Assembly: GCA_964413055.1 (NCBI GenBank)
Contig: CAYPRB010000003.1
Location: 62,001-126,000, forward strand
Source: UBA3102 sp964413055
GTDB taxonomy: Bacteria > Bacillota > Desulfotomaculia > Desulfotomaculales > Pelotomaculaceae
Direction of reading: 5' to 3'
Length of the DNA: 64,000 nucleotides
Made by a program: the position numbers and the translations under genes. Below are positions 57,022 to 64,000 of this stretch, one piece after another. Numbering within the stretch: position 1 is the first letter of the stretch; the number at the start of each line of letters is the position of its first letter. The notes beneath the pieces were generated by a model. The model was not told the origin of the DNA. It did no database searches and was given only the letters and a program-made list of their open reading frames with translations.

Positions 57022-58650
57022 ATGTTCAGGTTGATTTCCAGAATAACCAGACCCGGGAAAAAGCGGCATAATAATTCCACGCGTCCTCAAGAACGGTGCA
57101 AGGTTGCACCGTCCGAAGAAAAGCGCCAAGTTGCTGCCGGCCTGGAGCAAAATAAAAAAATTGTCCATGAAGTATTCGACCGCTGTGCGGACCTGGTCGT
57201 GCGGGAATTTTTAATCGGGCGGGTAAACCCGGTACGCGCCATGGCGGTGTTTTTGGACCCGCTGGTAAACCGGGACCTGATGTCCGAGTTCCTGGCGCAC
57301 CCTCTGATGGAAGTGGACCGGGTGCCTCCGGCGGGTGTAACTTTAGACTGGCTTAAGGAAAGGGTGGTGACGGCGGGCAGTATCCTGGAAAAGCGCCGGT
57401 GGGTCGAAGCCGGCAACGGGATTGCCAAGGGATTGGTGGCCCTGTTCGTGGACGGGCAGTCCAGAGTAATCCTTCTGGATATCCCCGAAGCGACCAGCCG
57501 GGCAATTTCCCAGCCTATATCGGAACAAACGCTCAGGGGTTCGGCCGATGCTTTCAACGAGGACCGGCGTACTAATTTGGCCCTGTTGCGCAAGCGCCTG
57601 CGCAGTACCAGGCTGGCGGTGGAGAACCTGGAACTCGGCACGGTGACCAAGAACGTCGTGAGTATCGTTTACTTGAAAGGATACGCGGACGGCGGCCTGG
57701 TTGATGAAGTAAAAACACGCCTCCGGCGGATCGAGATTGACGGAATCCTTAACAGCGAGCAGGTAACGGAGTTCATCCAGGACAGTCCCTACTCCCTGTT
57801 CAGCGGCGTGGGCACCACGGAGCGGCCGGACATAATAGCGGCCAACCTGCTGGAAGGAAGGGTGGGCCTGATCTTAGGTAACACCCCTTATGCTTTGTTC
57901 GTACCCGCCACCCTGGGCGTTTTCATGCAAACCCCGGATGACTACAGCAACCGTTACTGGTACGGTTCGTTCATCAGGTTGTTGCGCTGGGCGGGGCTCT
58001 TTATCGCGCTTTTGATGCCGGGATTTTATATTGCGGTGCTTTCTTTTCACCAGGAAATGGTCCCCACGGTTTTATTCACGACCATTATGGCCGACCGCGA
58101 GGGCGTGCCCTTTCCCATTTTTGTGGAAGCTCTGATCATGGAACTGGCTTTCGAAATGTTGCGGGAGGCGGGCGTCCGCCTCCCGCGTCCCTTCGGCCAG
58201 ACCATCAGCATCGTGGGGGCGATCGTGATCGGTCAGGCGGCGGTAAGCGCCAGGCTGGTATCCACGGGCATGGTGGTCGTGGTGGCCCTGACGGCGGTTG
58301 CTTCTTACACTGTCGCCACTATTCCGCTGGCCAGCGTTGTACGCCTGCTGCGCTTTATCTTCATGTTCGCGGGTTCCGGGTTCGGTTTGTTCGGTGTGAC
58401 GGCCGCCATGTCGCTTTTGACTTTTCACCTGTGCGCGCTCAGGTCTTTCGGGGTGCCCTACCTGTCTCCGGCAGCCCCGCTCAGCCCGGACATTTTGAGG
58501 GACACTTTGGTCCGGGTTCCCGTGTGGATGATGCGCCGGCGTCCCCGGTTTCTGAACCCCAAAGATCCGGTCAGGCAGCCGGCGGGCCACAAGCCGCACC
58601 CCCCTGCCGGGAGGATAAGCGGGCGACGCCGGAAAAAGGGAGGGCGTTAA
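57022..58650 (+). CDS. gerA: Spore germination receptor A subunit (GerA family)
   Basis: The start at ATG 57022 (GAGGGG upstream) gives 542 residues; an upstream TTG frame is discarded. A large soluble N-terminal domain with D-S-P-Y-S-L-F-S-G-V-G-T-T-E-R-P is followed by about five to six membrane helices (from near residue 315), ending in a basic proline-rich tail. Such subunits form a nutrient-sensing ion channel in the spore inner membrane. It is the first gene of a three-gene receptor operon, A-B-C in order. The DNA is more GC-rich than the left part of the window. Confidence 0.93.
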   Translation: MFRLISRITRPGKKRHNNSTRPQERCKVAPSEEKRQVAAGLEQNKKIVHEVFDRCADLVVREFLIGRVNPVRAMAVFLDPLVNRDLMSEFLAHPLMEVDRVPPAGVTLDWLKERVVTAGSILEKRRWVEAGNGIAKGLVALFVDGQSRVILLDIPEATSRAISQPISEQTLRGSADAFNEDRRTNLALLRKRLRSTRLAVENLELGTVTKNVVSIVYLKGYADGGLVDEVKTRLRRIEIDGILNSEQVTEFIQDSPYSLFSGVGTTERPDIIAANLLEGRVGLILGNTPYALFVPATLGVFMQTPDDYSNRYWYGSFIRLLRWAGLFIALLMPGFYIAVLSFHQEMVPTVLFTTIMADREGVPFPIFVEALIMELAFEMLREAGVRLPRPFGQTISIVGAIVIGQAAVSARLVSTGMVVVVALTAVASYTVATIPLASVVRLLRFIFMFAGSGFGLFGVTAAMSLLTFHLCALRSFGVPYLSPAAPLSPDILRDTLVRVPVWMMRRRPRFLNPKDPVRQPAGHKPHPPAGRISGRRRKKGGR

Positions 58651-59760
58651 ATGCCGGAACACGGGCGCATCAGCAGCGTGCAGTTGTTTTTATTGCTTTA
58701 CATAACCGAAATAAGTACCACATTTCTCATTATTCCGGGAGTGCTTGCTAAAGAAGCCGGCACCGATTCCTGGCTGGTCAGTCTGGTTCCGGTCACAGTT
58801 TACGGGTTGGCCGTGGCTCTGGTCTGCGTCAGCCTGGCCGGGCGTTTTCCCAACCAGGTGTTTACAGAATACCTGCCCCGGGTGGCCGGCCGGTGGCCGG
58901 GTAAAATCCTGGCTGCCGCCTACATCTTTTTTTTCGTTCATGTCGCGGCTGTGATACTAAGCCAGGGAGCGAATTACATTCATACCGCTTTTTTGAGGGA
59001 AACTCCGCTCCTGGCAATCGAGCTTTTGCTGCTAAGCGTGGCTGTTTACGGGGTGTATCTGGGGATCGAAGTGATCGCCCGGCAAAACACCCTGGTGTTT
59101 GCGTTATTTATGTTTTCGCTTTTATTACTGGTTACATTCGTCCTGGAACATTTTAGTTTTAAAAATTTATTACCCGTGCTGGAAAATGGTATGTTTCCGG
59201 TGTTAAAAGCAAGCGCGCTGATTATTTCCTGGCGCGGCGAGGTGTTCTTTATTTTAATGCTTTACCCCTACTTGAACCGGAAGCAGGAGGCCTTACGGAC
59301 CGCTTCCGGAGTGGTGGTTTTTTCCGGGATATCCCAATCCGCCATCACGTTGGTGGCCACGGGCGTATTCGGGGCGGCGCTGCTTCCCAATATGGTTTTT
59401 TCCATCCACGAACTGGTCCGGTATATCAGTATCGGATTCCTTGAACGAATGGAGGTTTTTATCGTGGTGATATGGGTGGCGGGTCTTATCGTCAAGCTGG
59501 CAATATTTATTCATGCCGCCAGCACCGCCGCCGCGCACACCCTGGGACTTAAAAATTACCGGTGGTTTATAGTTCCCGCCACGCTGGCCGCACTGGTTTT
59601 AAGCGAGACCATTTTTAGGACCTCCCTGCAGCAACACGAATTTTTTACCGGGATGGGGCGGTATTACGCCAGCATTTTTCAACTGCTGCTCCCGGGCTTG
59701 CTTTTATTTACCGCCGTGATCAGAAAAAGGAGGGATCGTGCCGGTGCTGAAAAGACGTAA
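58651..59760 (+). CDS. gerB: Spore germination receptor B subunit (GerB family permease)
   Basis: This 369-residue protein has about ten hydrophobic helices in an amino-acid/polyamine transporter-like fold. It opens with G-R-I-S-S-V-Q-L-F-L-L-L and contains L-P-V-L-E-N-G-M near residue 170, which mark the endospore germination permease family. It is thought to bind the germinant. It starts one base after the gerA stop and overlaps gerC by 23 bases, a tightly coupled operon. Confidence 0.92.
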   Translation: MPEHGRISSVQLFLLLYITEISTTFLIIPGVLAKEAGTDSWLVSLVPVTVYGLAVALVCVSLAGRFPNQVFTEYLPRVAGRWPGKILAAAYIFFFVHVAAVILSQGANYIHTAFLRETPLLAIELLLLSVAVYGVYLGIEVIARQNTLVFALFMFSLLLLVTFVLEHFSFKNLLPVLENGMFPVLKASALIISWRGEVFFILMLYPYLNRKQEALRTASGVVVFSGISQSAITLVATGVFGAALLPNMVFSIHELVRYISIGFLERMEVFIVVIWVAGLIVKLAIFIHAASTAAAHTLGLKNYRWFIVPATLAALVLSETIFRTSLQQHEFFTGMGRYYASIFQLLLPGLLLFTAVIRKRRDRAGAEKT

Positions 59761-61027
59761 ACTAAGATTAAAAATTATAATAAATATTTTCGCCTGTCTC
59801 TTTCTGGCAGCGGCGCTGCTGCTCACCGGCGGGTGCTGGGACAGGCGGGAAATCCAGGATTTGAGTATCAATACCGGGCTGGGCATCGACCGCATTTACG
59901 TTGACGGCAAGCCCCAATTTCTCCTTTCCACACTTACTGTTAGACCTGCCGGGATGCAGCAGGGTGGCGGAATGGGAAGCGGCGGCGCCGGTCAAGAGGA
60001 CGGATGTAACGATGAGGTTATCTCGTCAACGGGAGAAACCATTTATGACGCGGTCCGGAACTGGAACCTGCGCTCGTCACGGCAGCTCTATCTCAGTCAC
60101 ACGCTGGTCCTGGTCATCGGGGAGGAAATGGCCCGGGAGGGGATCGGCGAAGTGCTTGAATTTGCCAGGCGCCACCGGGACGTGCGCCTGAGTATGCACG
60201 TGGTGGTCTGCCGAGGTACGGCACGCGACGCCCTGCAGGCCTGGTCGGAGTTTGAAGCCAACGCGGCGGTGGAAATAACCAAAGCCATCCACCAGAACCT
60301 ACCCCGGGTTGCCAAGGCGGTGGAGGCGGACTTGTTCCGGGTAACATACGACCTGGTGAATCCCGGTATCGAACCGGTGGTCTCGCGCCTGGTGTTGTTT
60401 ACGCCGCCGGAAGCGGGACACCCCGCGCGCCAGGGAGATGCCGCCGGGAGCAGCGCAACGGAAGGCCGGGGCGCGCAGCCGCAGAACAAGGTCTATGCGG
60501 TAAGCGGCGCGGCGGTTTTCCGGGGCGACCGGCTGGTAGGCTGGCTGGAAGAGGAGGAGAGCCAGGGATTACTATTCATGACCAGGAAAGCACTGGGCGG
60601 AATTATCCCGGTGGCCTATGATTCACGGCACCGGAACGCTTCTTTTCATTTCCGGGCGACCAAGTCCAGCGTCAAACCGGTTATCGAAGGGAACCAAATA
60701 ATCTTTGAAGTTAAGGTCTGCGGGGGAGGACAGCTTCTGGAACAGAAGAACGCCTTGATTGATATCAATGAGAGAGATATTAAGAAATTAGAAGCCCTCA
60801 TCAACCGGGAAGTTGAGCGCCGCTGCCTGATGGCCGCGGCCAAAAGCCGGAAGCTGGAGGCGGACGTTTTTGGCTTCGGAAACTGCATCCACCGGACCAT
60901 GCCGGAATACTGGAAGCAAATCGGGGGCCGGTGGAGAGAAATATATCCTACCGTGCAGGTCCAGGTAAAGGCGGATTTTCTGGTCGAACACACCGGGTTG
61001 ATGAGCGAGCCGCTGGAATTTAGGTAA
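59738..61027 (+). CDS. gerC: Spore germination receptor C subunit (Ger(x)C lipoprotein)
   Basis: This 429-residue protein starts at GTG 59738 behind AAAGGAGGG. It has a signal peptide with lipobox L-T-G-G-C (C33 acylated), then W-D-R-R-E-I-Q-D-L, the usual start of mature Ger(x)C proteins. Later segments are D-A-V-R-N-W-N-L-R-S-S-R-Q-L-Y-L-S-H and a C-terminal G-R-W-R-E-I-Y-P-T-V. It lies on the outer face of the spore inner membrane and needs Lgt, encoded 3 kb upstream. A glycine-rich insertion (M-Q-Q-G-G-G-M-G-S-G-G-A) occurs near residue 70. Confidence 0.92.
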   Translation: MPVLKRRKLRLKIIINIFACLFLAAALLLTGGCWDRREIQDLSINTGLGIDRIYVDGKPQFLLSTLTVRPAGMQQGGGMGSGGAGQEDGCNDEVISSTGETIYDAVRNWNLRSSRQLYLSHTLVLVIGEEMAREGIGEVLEFARRHRDVRLSMHVVVCRGTARDALQAWSEFEANAAVEITKAIHQNLPRVAKAVEADLFRVTYDLVNPGIEPVVSRLVLFTPPEAGHPARQGDAAGSSATEGRGAQPQNKVYAVSGAAVFRGDRLVGWLEEEESQGLLFMTRKALGGIIPVAYDSRHRNASFHFRATKSSVKPVIEGNQIIFEVKVCGGGQLLEQKNALIDINERDIKKLEALINREVERRCLMAAAKSRKLEADVFGFGNCIHRTMPEYWKQIGGRWREIYPTVQVQVKADFLVEHTGLMSEPLEFR

Positions 61028-61105
61028 ATAATATGTTTTATCATGATTGTTATTTCCCGCCGGCTCAGGTAAAATACTTGTTAAAGACGCAAAGGAAGTG
61101 TTTAT

Positions 61106-61657
61106 GTGTATTGGAACGTTAAAGGCAAGAGAAATACCGTTTCAACTATGGAGGCGGCATTACAGAGGGCTGGCGCGTTGGGTCTGAAACATATCGTGGT
61201 GGCTTCTTATACCGGCCGGTCGGCAGAGCTTTTTGTCGAGCGTGCCGGAGACTTGGAAGTTGTTTGCGTCACCCATCAGGTAGGTTATAACCAACCGGGC
61301 GAAGATGAAATGACTTTGGAAAAAAGAAATAAACTGGCCGGTGCCGGCATCAAACTTTTGACCACCACCCACCTGCTGGCCGGTTTGGACCGGGCCTGCC
61401 GGTTTAAATTCGGGGGCGTTTATCCCGCCGAAATAACCGCCAGTGCCCTGCGCATGTTCGGACAGGGGTTGAAAGTGTGCGTTGAAATTTCGGTGATGGC
61501 CCTGGATGCCGGGCTGATCCCCTACGGGGAAGAAATAGTCGCTCTCGGCGGTACCGGTGCAGGACTGGACACGGCGGCCGTCATTCTGCCGGCCCACGCG
61601 CAAAACTTCTTTGATACCAAAGTCAAAGAGATCATCTGCAAACCCAGAGAGTTTTAA
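61106..61657 (+). CDS. Pyruvate kinase C-terminal-like protein (PK alpha/beta domain)
   Basis: This 183-residue protein starts at GTG 61106. It resembles only the C-terminal regulatory domain of pyruvate kinase: A-L-Q-R-A-G-A-L-G-L-K-H-I-V-V-A-S-Y-T-G, C-V-T-H-Q-V-G, T-T-H-L-L-A-G, and G-G-T-G-A-G-L-D-T-A near the end. Stand-alone members of this family (COG1751) exist in archaea and Clostridia and have no known activity; nucleotide or sugar-phosphate sensing is possible. A perfect terminator follows. Confidence 0.82.
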   Translation: MYWNVKGKRNTVSTMEAALQRAGALGLKHIVVASYTGRSAELFVERAGDLEVVCVTHQVGYNQPGEDEMTLEKRNKLAGAGIKLLTTTHLLAGLDRACRFKFGGVYPAEITASALRMFGQGLKVCVEISVMALDAGLIPYGEEIVALGGTGAGLDTAAVILPAHAQNFFDTKVKEIICKPREF

Positions 61658-61670
61658 AGAACCAATTAAT

Positions 61671-61699
61671 AAAACATCACCGGCAGCCGGTGATGTTTT
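61671..61699. terminator. Bidirectional terminator
   Basis: AAAACATCACCGGC and its exact complement are separated by one base. The TTTT end on either strand serves the PK-like gene and hisG, which converge here. Confidence 0.9.
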
Positions 61700-61701
61700 G
61701 C

Positions 61702-62571
61702 TCAGGGGATTACTTTTTTTAAAGGGTATTCGATAATATCCTGTGCCCCGGCCCTTTTTAAAGCCGGGATGAGATCGCGGACCTGCCTTTCCTCCAGGAT
61801 GGTCTCCACCGCCACCCAGTCGCTGTGTACCAGTTGTGAAATGGTGGGTTTTTTCATGGCCGGGATTATACTCAGAATGGTTTCCAGTTTGTCGCCCGGC
61901 ACGTTCATCTTTAAGCCGGCCTTGGACCGGGCACACAACGCTCCTTGCAGCAGGACGGCCAGGTTCTGCAGCTTTTCTTTCTTCCACGGGTCCGTCCAGG
62001 ACCGTTGGTTTGCGTGCAGCTTGGTGGTGGATTCCAGGACGGTGGCGATAATACGCAGATTGTTGGCCTTGAGCGAACTGCCGGTTTCGGTGATGTCGGC
62101 AATGGCGTCCACCAGGTGCGGTACTTTTACCTCGGTGGCCCCGTAGGAATATTCAACGCTAGCCTGCACACCGTTTTCTTCCAGGTAATTCCTGGTCACA
62201 CGTACCAGTTCGGTAGCAATCCGCTTGCCGTTTAAATCGGAAACGCTGTGAATATTGCTGTCATTGGATACGGCAAGCACCAGCCGGATAGGATGGGGGG
62301 TGCTTTTGGCGTATACCAGGTCTGCAACTTCAACCACGTCCGCGTTGTTTTCCATGATCCAGTCCAGACCGCTTAAGCCTGCGTCCAGCACCCCGTCATG
62401 AACGTAACGGGGAATTTCCTGCGCCCGCATCAGCACGACTTCCAGTTCCGGGTCGTTAACCGACGGGAAATAAGAGCGGCTGCGCACCGCCAGTTCAAAA
62501 CCGGCCTGTTTAAAAAGTTGAAAGGTAGCCTCCTGCAGGCTGCCTTTGGGTAAACCCAGACGTAATTTCAA
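61702..62571 (-). CDS. hisG: ATP phosphoribosyltransferase, long form
   Basis: The start is taken at TTG 62571, 9 bases after GGAGGAGG, giving 289 residues (L-G-L-P-K-G-S-L-Q-E-A near the start). It catalyses the first step of histidine synthesis. The phosphate-binding D-A-I-A-D-I-T-E-T-G-S-S-L, S-G-L-D-W-I and the C-terminal regulatory domain are present, so it is the long HisG that does not need HisZ. It is a single gene here; no other his genes are nearby. Confidence 0.9.
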   Translation of the reverse strand: MKLRLGLPKGSLQEATFQLFKQAGFELAVRSRSYFPSVNDPELEVVLMRAQEIPRYVHDGVLDAGLSGLDWIMENNADVVEVADLVYAKSTPHPIRLVLAVSNDSNIHSVSDLNGKRIATELVRVTRNYLEENGVQASVEYSYGATEVKVPHLVDAIADITETGSSLKANNLRIIATVLESTTKLHANQRSWTDPWKKEKLQNLAVLLQGALCARSKAGLKMNVPGDKLETILSIIPAMKKPTISQLVHSDWVAVETILEERQVRDLIPALKRAGAQDIIEYPLKKVIP

Positions 62572-62689
62572 TTTTAAATGCCTCCTCCGGTACCGGGTTC
62601 TTTTATAATTTAAAAGTATACCGGTTGCCCGGGGCAGTGTCAATACCGGTGCCAATTACCCGGACGGGTTAAGAGGAATATTCTCAGGC

Positions 62690-62875
62690 TTACCCTGCCT
62701 GGTAAACCGTTTTATTTTCTTTTTTCTCAGGGTTTTCCGTTACTTTTTTTAAAATCAGCCGGTCGTTTTCTACTTCGATGCTAAAGTTGTCTTCCCCGCT
62801 GATGCCCAGAGCTTTCAAGATCGAACGGGGTATGGTCACCTGTCCTTTTGGAGTTAGACACGACATAATGGACAT
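62690..62875 (-). CDS. AbrB/SpoVT-type swapped-hairpin DNA-binding protein
   Basis: This 61-residue protein has the swapped-hairpin motif L-T-P-K-G-Q-V-T-I-P-R-S-I-L-K-A-L-G-I. A second strand pair (F-S-I-E-V-E-N-D-R-L-I-L-K-K) and a charged tail follow. It could be a transition-state regulator, or the antitoxin of a toxin pair, but no toxin gene lies beside it. RBS AAGGAG. Confidence 0.88.
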   Translation of the reverse strand: MSIMSCLTPKGQVTIPRSILKALGISGEDNFSIEVENDRLILKKVTENPEKKENKTVYQAG

Positions 62876-63069
62876 TTAAAAATTCTCCTTAAGTATATAT
62901 TCCGGTTTTTCCATTATAAAATACTCCCCCTGCTATATCCAGGGGGGTTAATTGCAATGTTTTGTCACTATTTGGCGGCATTTTAAATTACCACTTGATA
63001 TTTTTTTGGAATGGTGTAAAATTTCAACAATATCAATTTTAATTTTTAAACGAGGGAGCGATTAGGAAT

Positions 63070-64000
63070 ATGCCGTTATCAGAAAAAATTAAGGCCAATA
63101 TTTCCGGGGCATCCTGGATACGTAAAATGTTTGAGGAAGGCGAGCGAATGAGAAAGCTTTACGGTTCGGATCAAGTTTTTGATTTTACCCTGGGTAATCC
63201 GGACCTGGAACCGCCGGAAGCTTTTAAGGAAGAGTTGAAAAGACTGGCGCTGGAACCGGTTCCCGGGATGCACCGTTACATGAGTAACGCCGGCTACCCG
63301 GAGACGCGCCGGGCGGTGGCCGGAGTGCTGGCGGAAGAAACCGGCCTGGCCTTCGACGAAAACCACATCTTGATGACGTGCGGGGCCGGGGGCGCTATGA
63401 ATGTAGTGCTGAAGGCGCTGCTGGACCCGGGTGACGAGGTTATTATACTGTCCCCGTTCTTTGTGGAATATAAGTTTTATATCGATAACCACGGCGGGGT
63501 AGCTAAAGTTGTGCCCACTGACAGTAACTTCAAGCCGGACCTGGAAGCAATCGCCGGGGCAATATCTCCCCGTACCAGGGCGGTAATTATCAATTCCCCC
63601 AACAACCCCACCGGGGTGGTTTATGACGCCGGTTCCCTGTCCGGCCTCGGGAAGCTGTTGGAAGAAAAAGAAGCGGCAACCGGCCGGGCGCTATTTGTTA
63701 TCTCCGATGAACCGTACGCCAGGATCGTTTACGACGGCGTCGTGCCGCCCAGCGTTTTTAAACATATCAAAAACAGCATCGTGGTTACTTCGCACAGTAA
63801 AGACCTGGCCCTGCCGGGCGAGCGCATCGGGTATGCCGCGGCCTCCCCGTTGATAGACAACGTGGATCTGCTGGTGGAGGGACTGGTCTTTTGCAACCGT
63901 ACCCTGGGTTTTGTCAACGCCCCCGCACTGATGCAGAGACTGGTTACGGTACTGCAGCACGAAAGCGTGGATATCGCTGGTTACCAGGAAAAGAGAGATT
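63070..64000 (+). CDS. Class I/II PLP-dependent aminotransferase, C-terminus beyond the window
   Basis: The frame opens at ATG 63070 (GAGGGAG upstream) and runs off the right edge after about 310 codons. N-terminal F-D-F-T-L-G-N-P-D-L-E-P-P, C-G-A-G-G-A-M-N-V-V, N-S-P-N-N-P-T-G-V-V-Y, S-D-E-P-Y-A and the PLP-lysine segment S-H-S-K-D-L-A-L-P-G-E-R-I-G-Y mark fold-type I aminotransferases. The amino acid substrate cannot be told from sequence alone. Confidence 0.92.
   Translation, partial: MPLSEKIKANISGASWIRKMFEEGERMRKLYGSDQVFDFTLGNPDLEPPEAFKEELKRLALEPVPGMHRYMSNAGYPETRRAVAGVLAEETGLAFDENHILMTCGAGGAMNVVLKALLDPGDEVIILSPFFVEYKFYIDNHGGVAKVVPTDSNFKPDLEAIAGAISPRTRAVIINSPNNPTGVVYDAGSLSGLGKLLEEKEAATGRALFVISDEPYARIVYDGVVPPSVFKHIKNSIVVTSHSKDLALPGERIGYAAASPLIDNVDLLVEGLVFCNRTLGFVNAPALMQRLVTVLQHESVDIAGYQEKRD

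Noticed and set aside
58072..58662. 196-codon minus-strand frame opposite gerA
   Set aside because: A by-product of GC-rich codons; rich in R, G, H and P with no domain, and opposite a clear gene.
61160..61987. 275-codon minus-strand frame across the PK-like gene and hisG
   Set aside because: It spans a strong bidirectional terminator and is antisense or out of frame to two recognisable genes.
1..64000. CRISPR array, prophage or insertion sequence
   Set aside because: No regularly spaced direct repeats, phage structural genes, integrase or transposase were recognised anywhere in the window.

Overview
The window looks like the chromosome of an anaerobic, spore-forming, low-to-moderate-GC Firmicute, most consistent with the sulfate-reducing Peptococcaceae (Desulfotomaculum-like). 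Spore genes (a spoVB-like flippase, a SleB-type hydrolase, a gerA/gerB/gerC operon) sit beside a corrinoid arm of the Wood-Ljungdahl pathway (acsC, acsV, acsD, acsE, metV, metF), an flxABCD-hdrABC electron-bifurcation locus, and a siroheme-dependent (Ahb) heme pathway typical of sulfate reducers. No rRNA, insertion sequence, prophage or CRISPR array was seen. The genus cannot be fixed from this sequence alone.

Layout. 1-5.7 kb: end of a UPF0182 membrane protein, deoC-ddl, tRNA-Trp and an EF-G-like GTPase. 6-12.4 kb: spoVB, then a minus-strand preQ0/queuosine operon (queD-queC-DUF366-queE-folE) running into ypmA-like and surE, and two small plus-strand genes. 12.5-19.3 kb: hdrC-hdrB-hdrA-flxD-flxC-flxB-flxA on the minus strand. 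19.3-31.3 kb: mostly single housekeeping genes (lapA-like, UPF0173, meaB, trxB, adk, tRNA-Pro, a P-loop/Asp23 fusion, sleB-like, dnaC/dnaD-like, pckA, gap). 31.4-38.3 kb: the acs/met operon with a clear sigma-A-type promoter and a roughly 165-nt leader. 38.4-42.3 kb: tRNA-Pro, tRNA-Leu, a patatin, and the ACT/UPF0210 pair. 42.3-53.6 kb: a nearly complete glutamyl-tRNA-to-heme gene set through siroheme, plus a polyprenyl diphosphate synthase. 53.9-64 kb: the selenocysteine tRNA gene selC, a GDPD, lgt, several tiny genes, the ger operon, hisG, an AbrB-type regulator and a truncated aminotransferase. The right end is visibly more GC-rich than the left.

How the genes fit together. The most striking point is that flxD (MvhD family) carries an in-frame TGA exactly where relatives have a conserved Cys in a G-C-H-P-G-D-C-H-Y motif. 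It is followed by a perfect 8-bp hairpin at the spacing of a bacterial SECIS element, and the window also contains selC. So the FlxABCD-HdrABC complex, which should couple NADH oxidation to ferredoxin and disulfide reduction, appears to use a selenocysteine in its electron-entry subunit. The acs/met operon handles methyl transfer from methyl-H4folate to the corrinoid protein, but the catalytic acsA and acsB genes are not here. The heme cluster encodes every step from glutamyl-tRNA to heme except an obvious sirohydrochlorin ferrochelatase.

Many start sites were moved from the longest open frame to an internal ATG, GTG or TTG preceded by a good ribosome-binding site. Family names come from recognisable motifs and recall, not from database searches.
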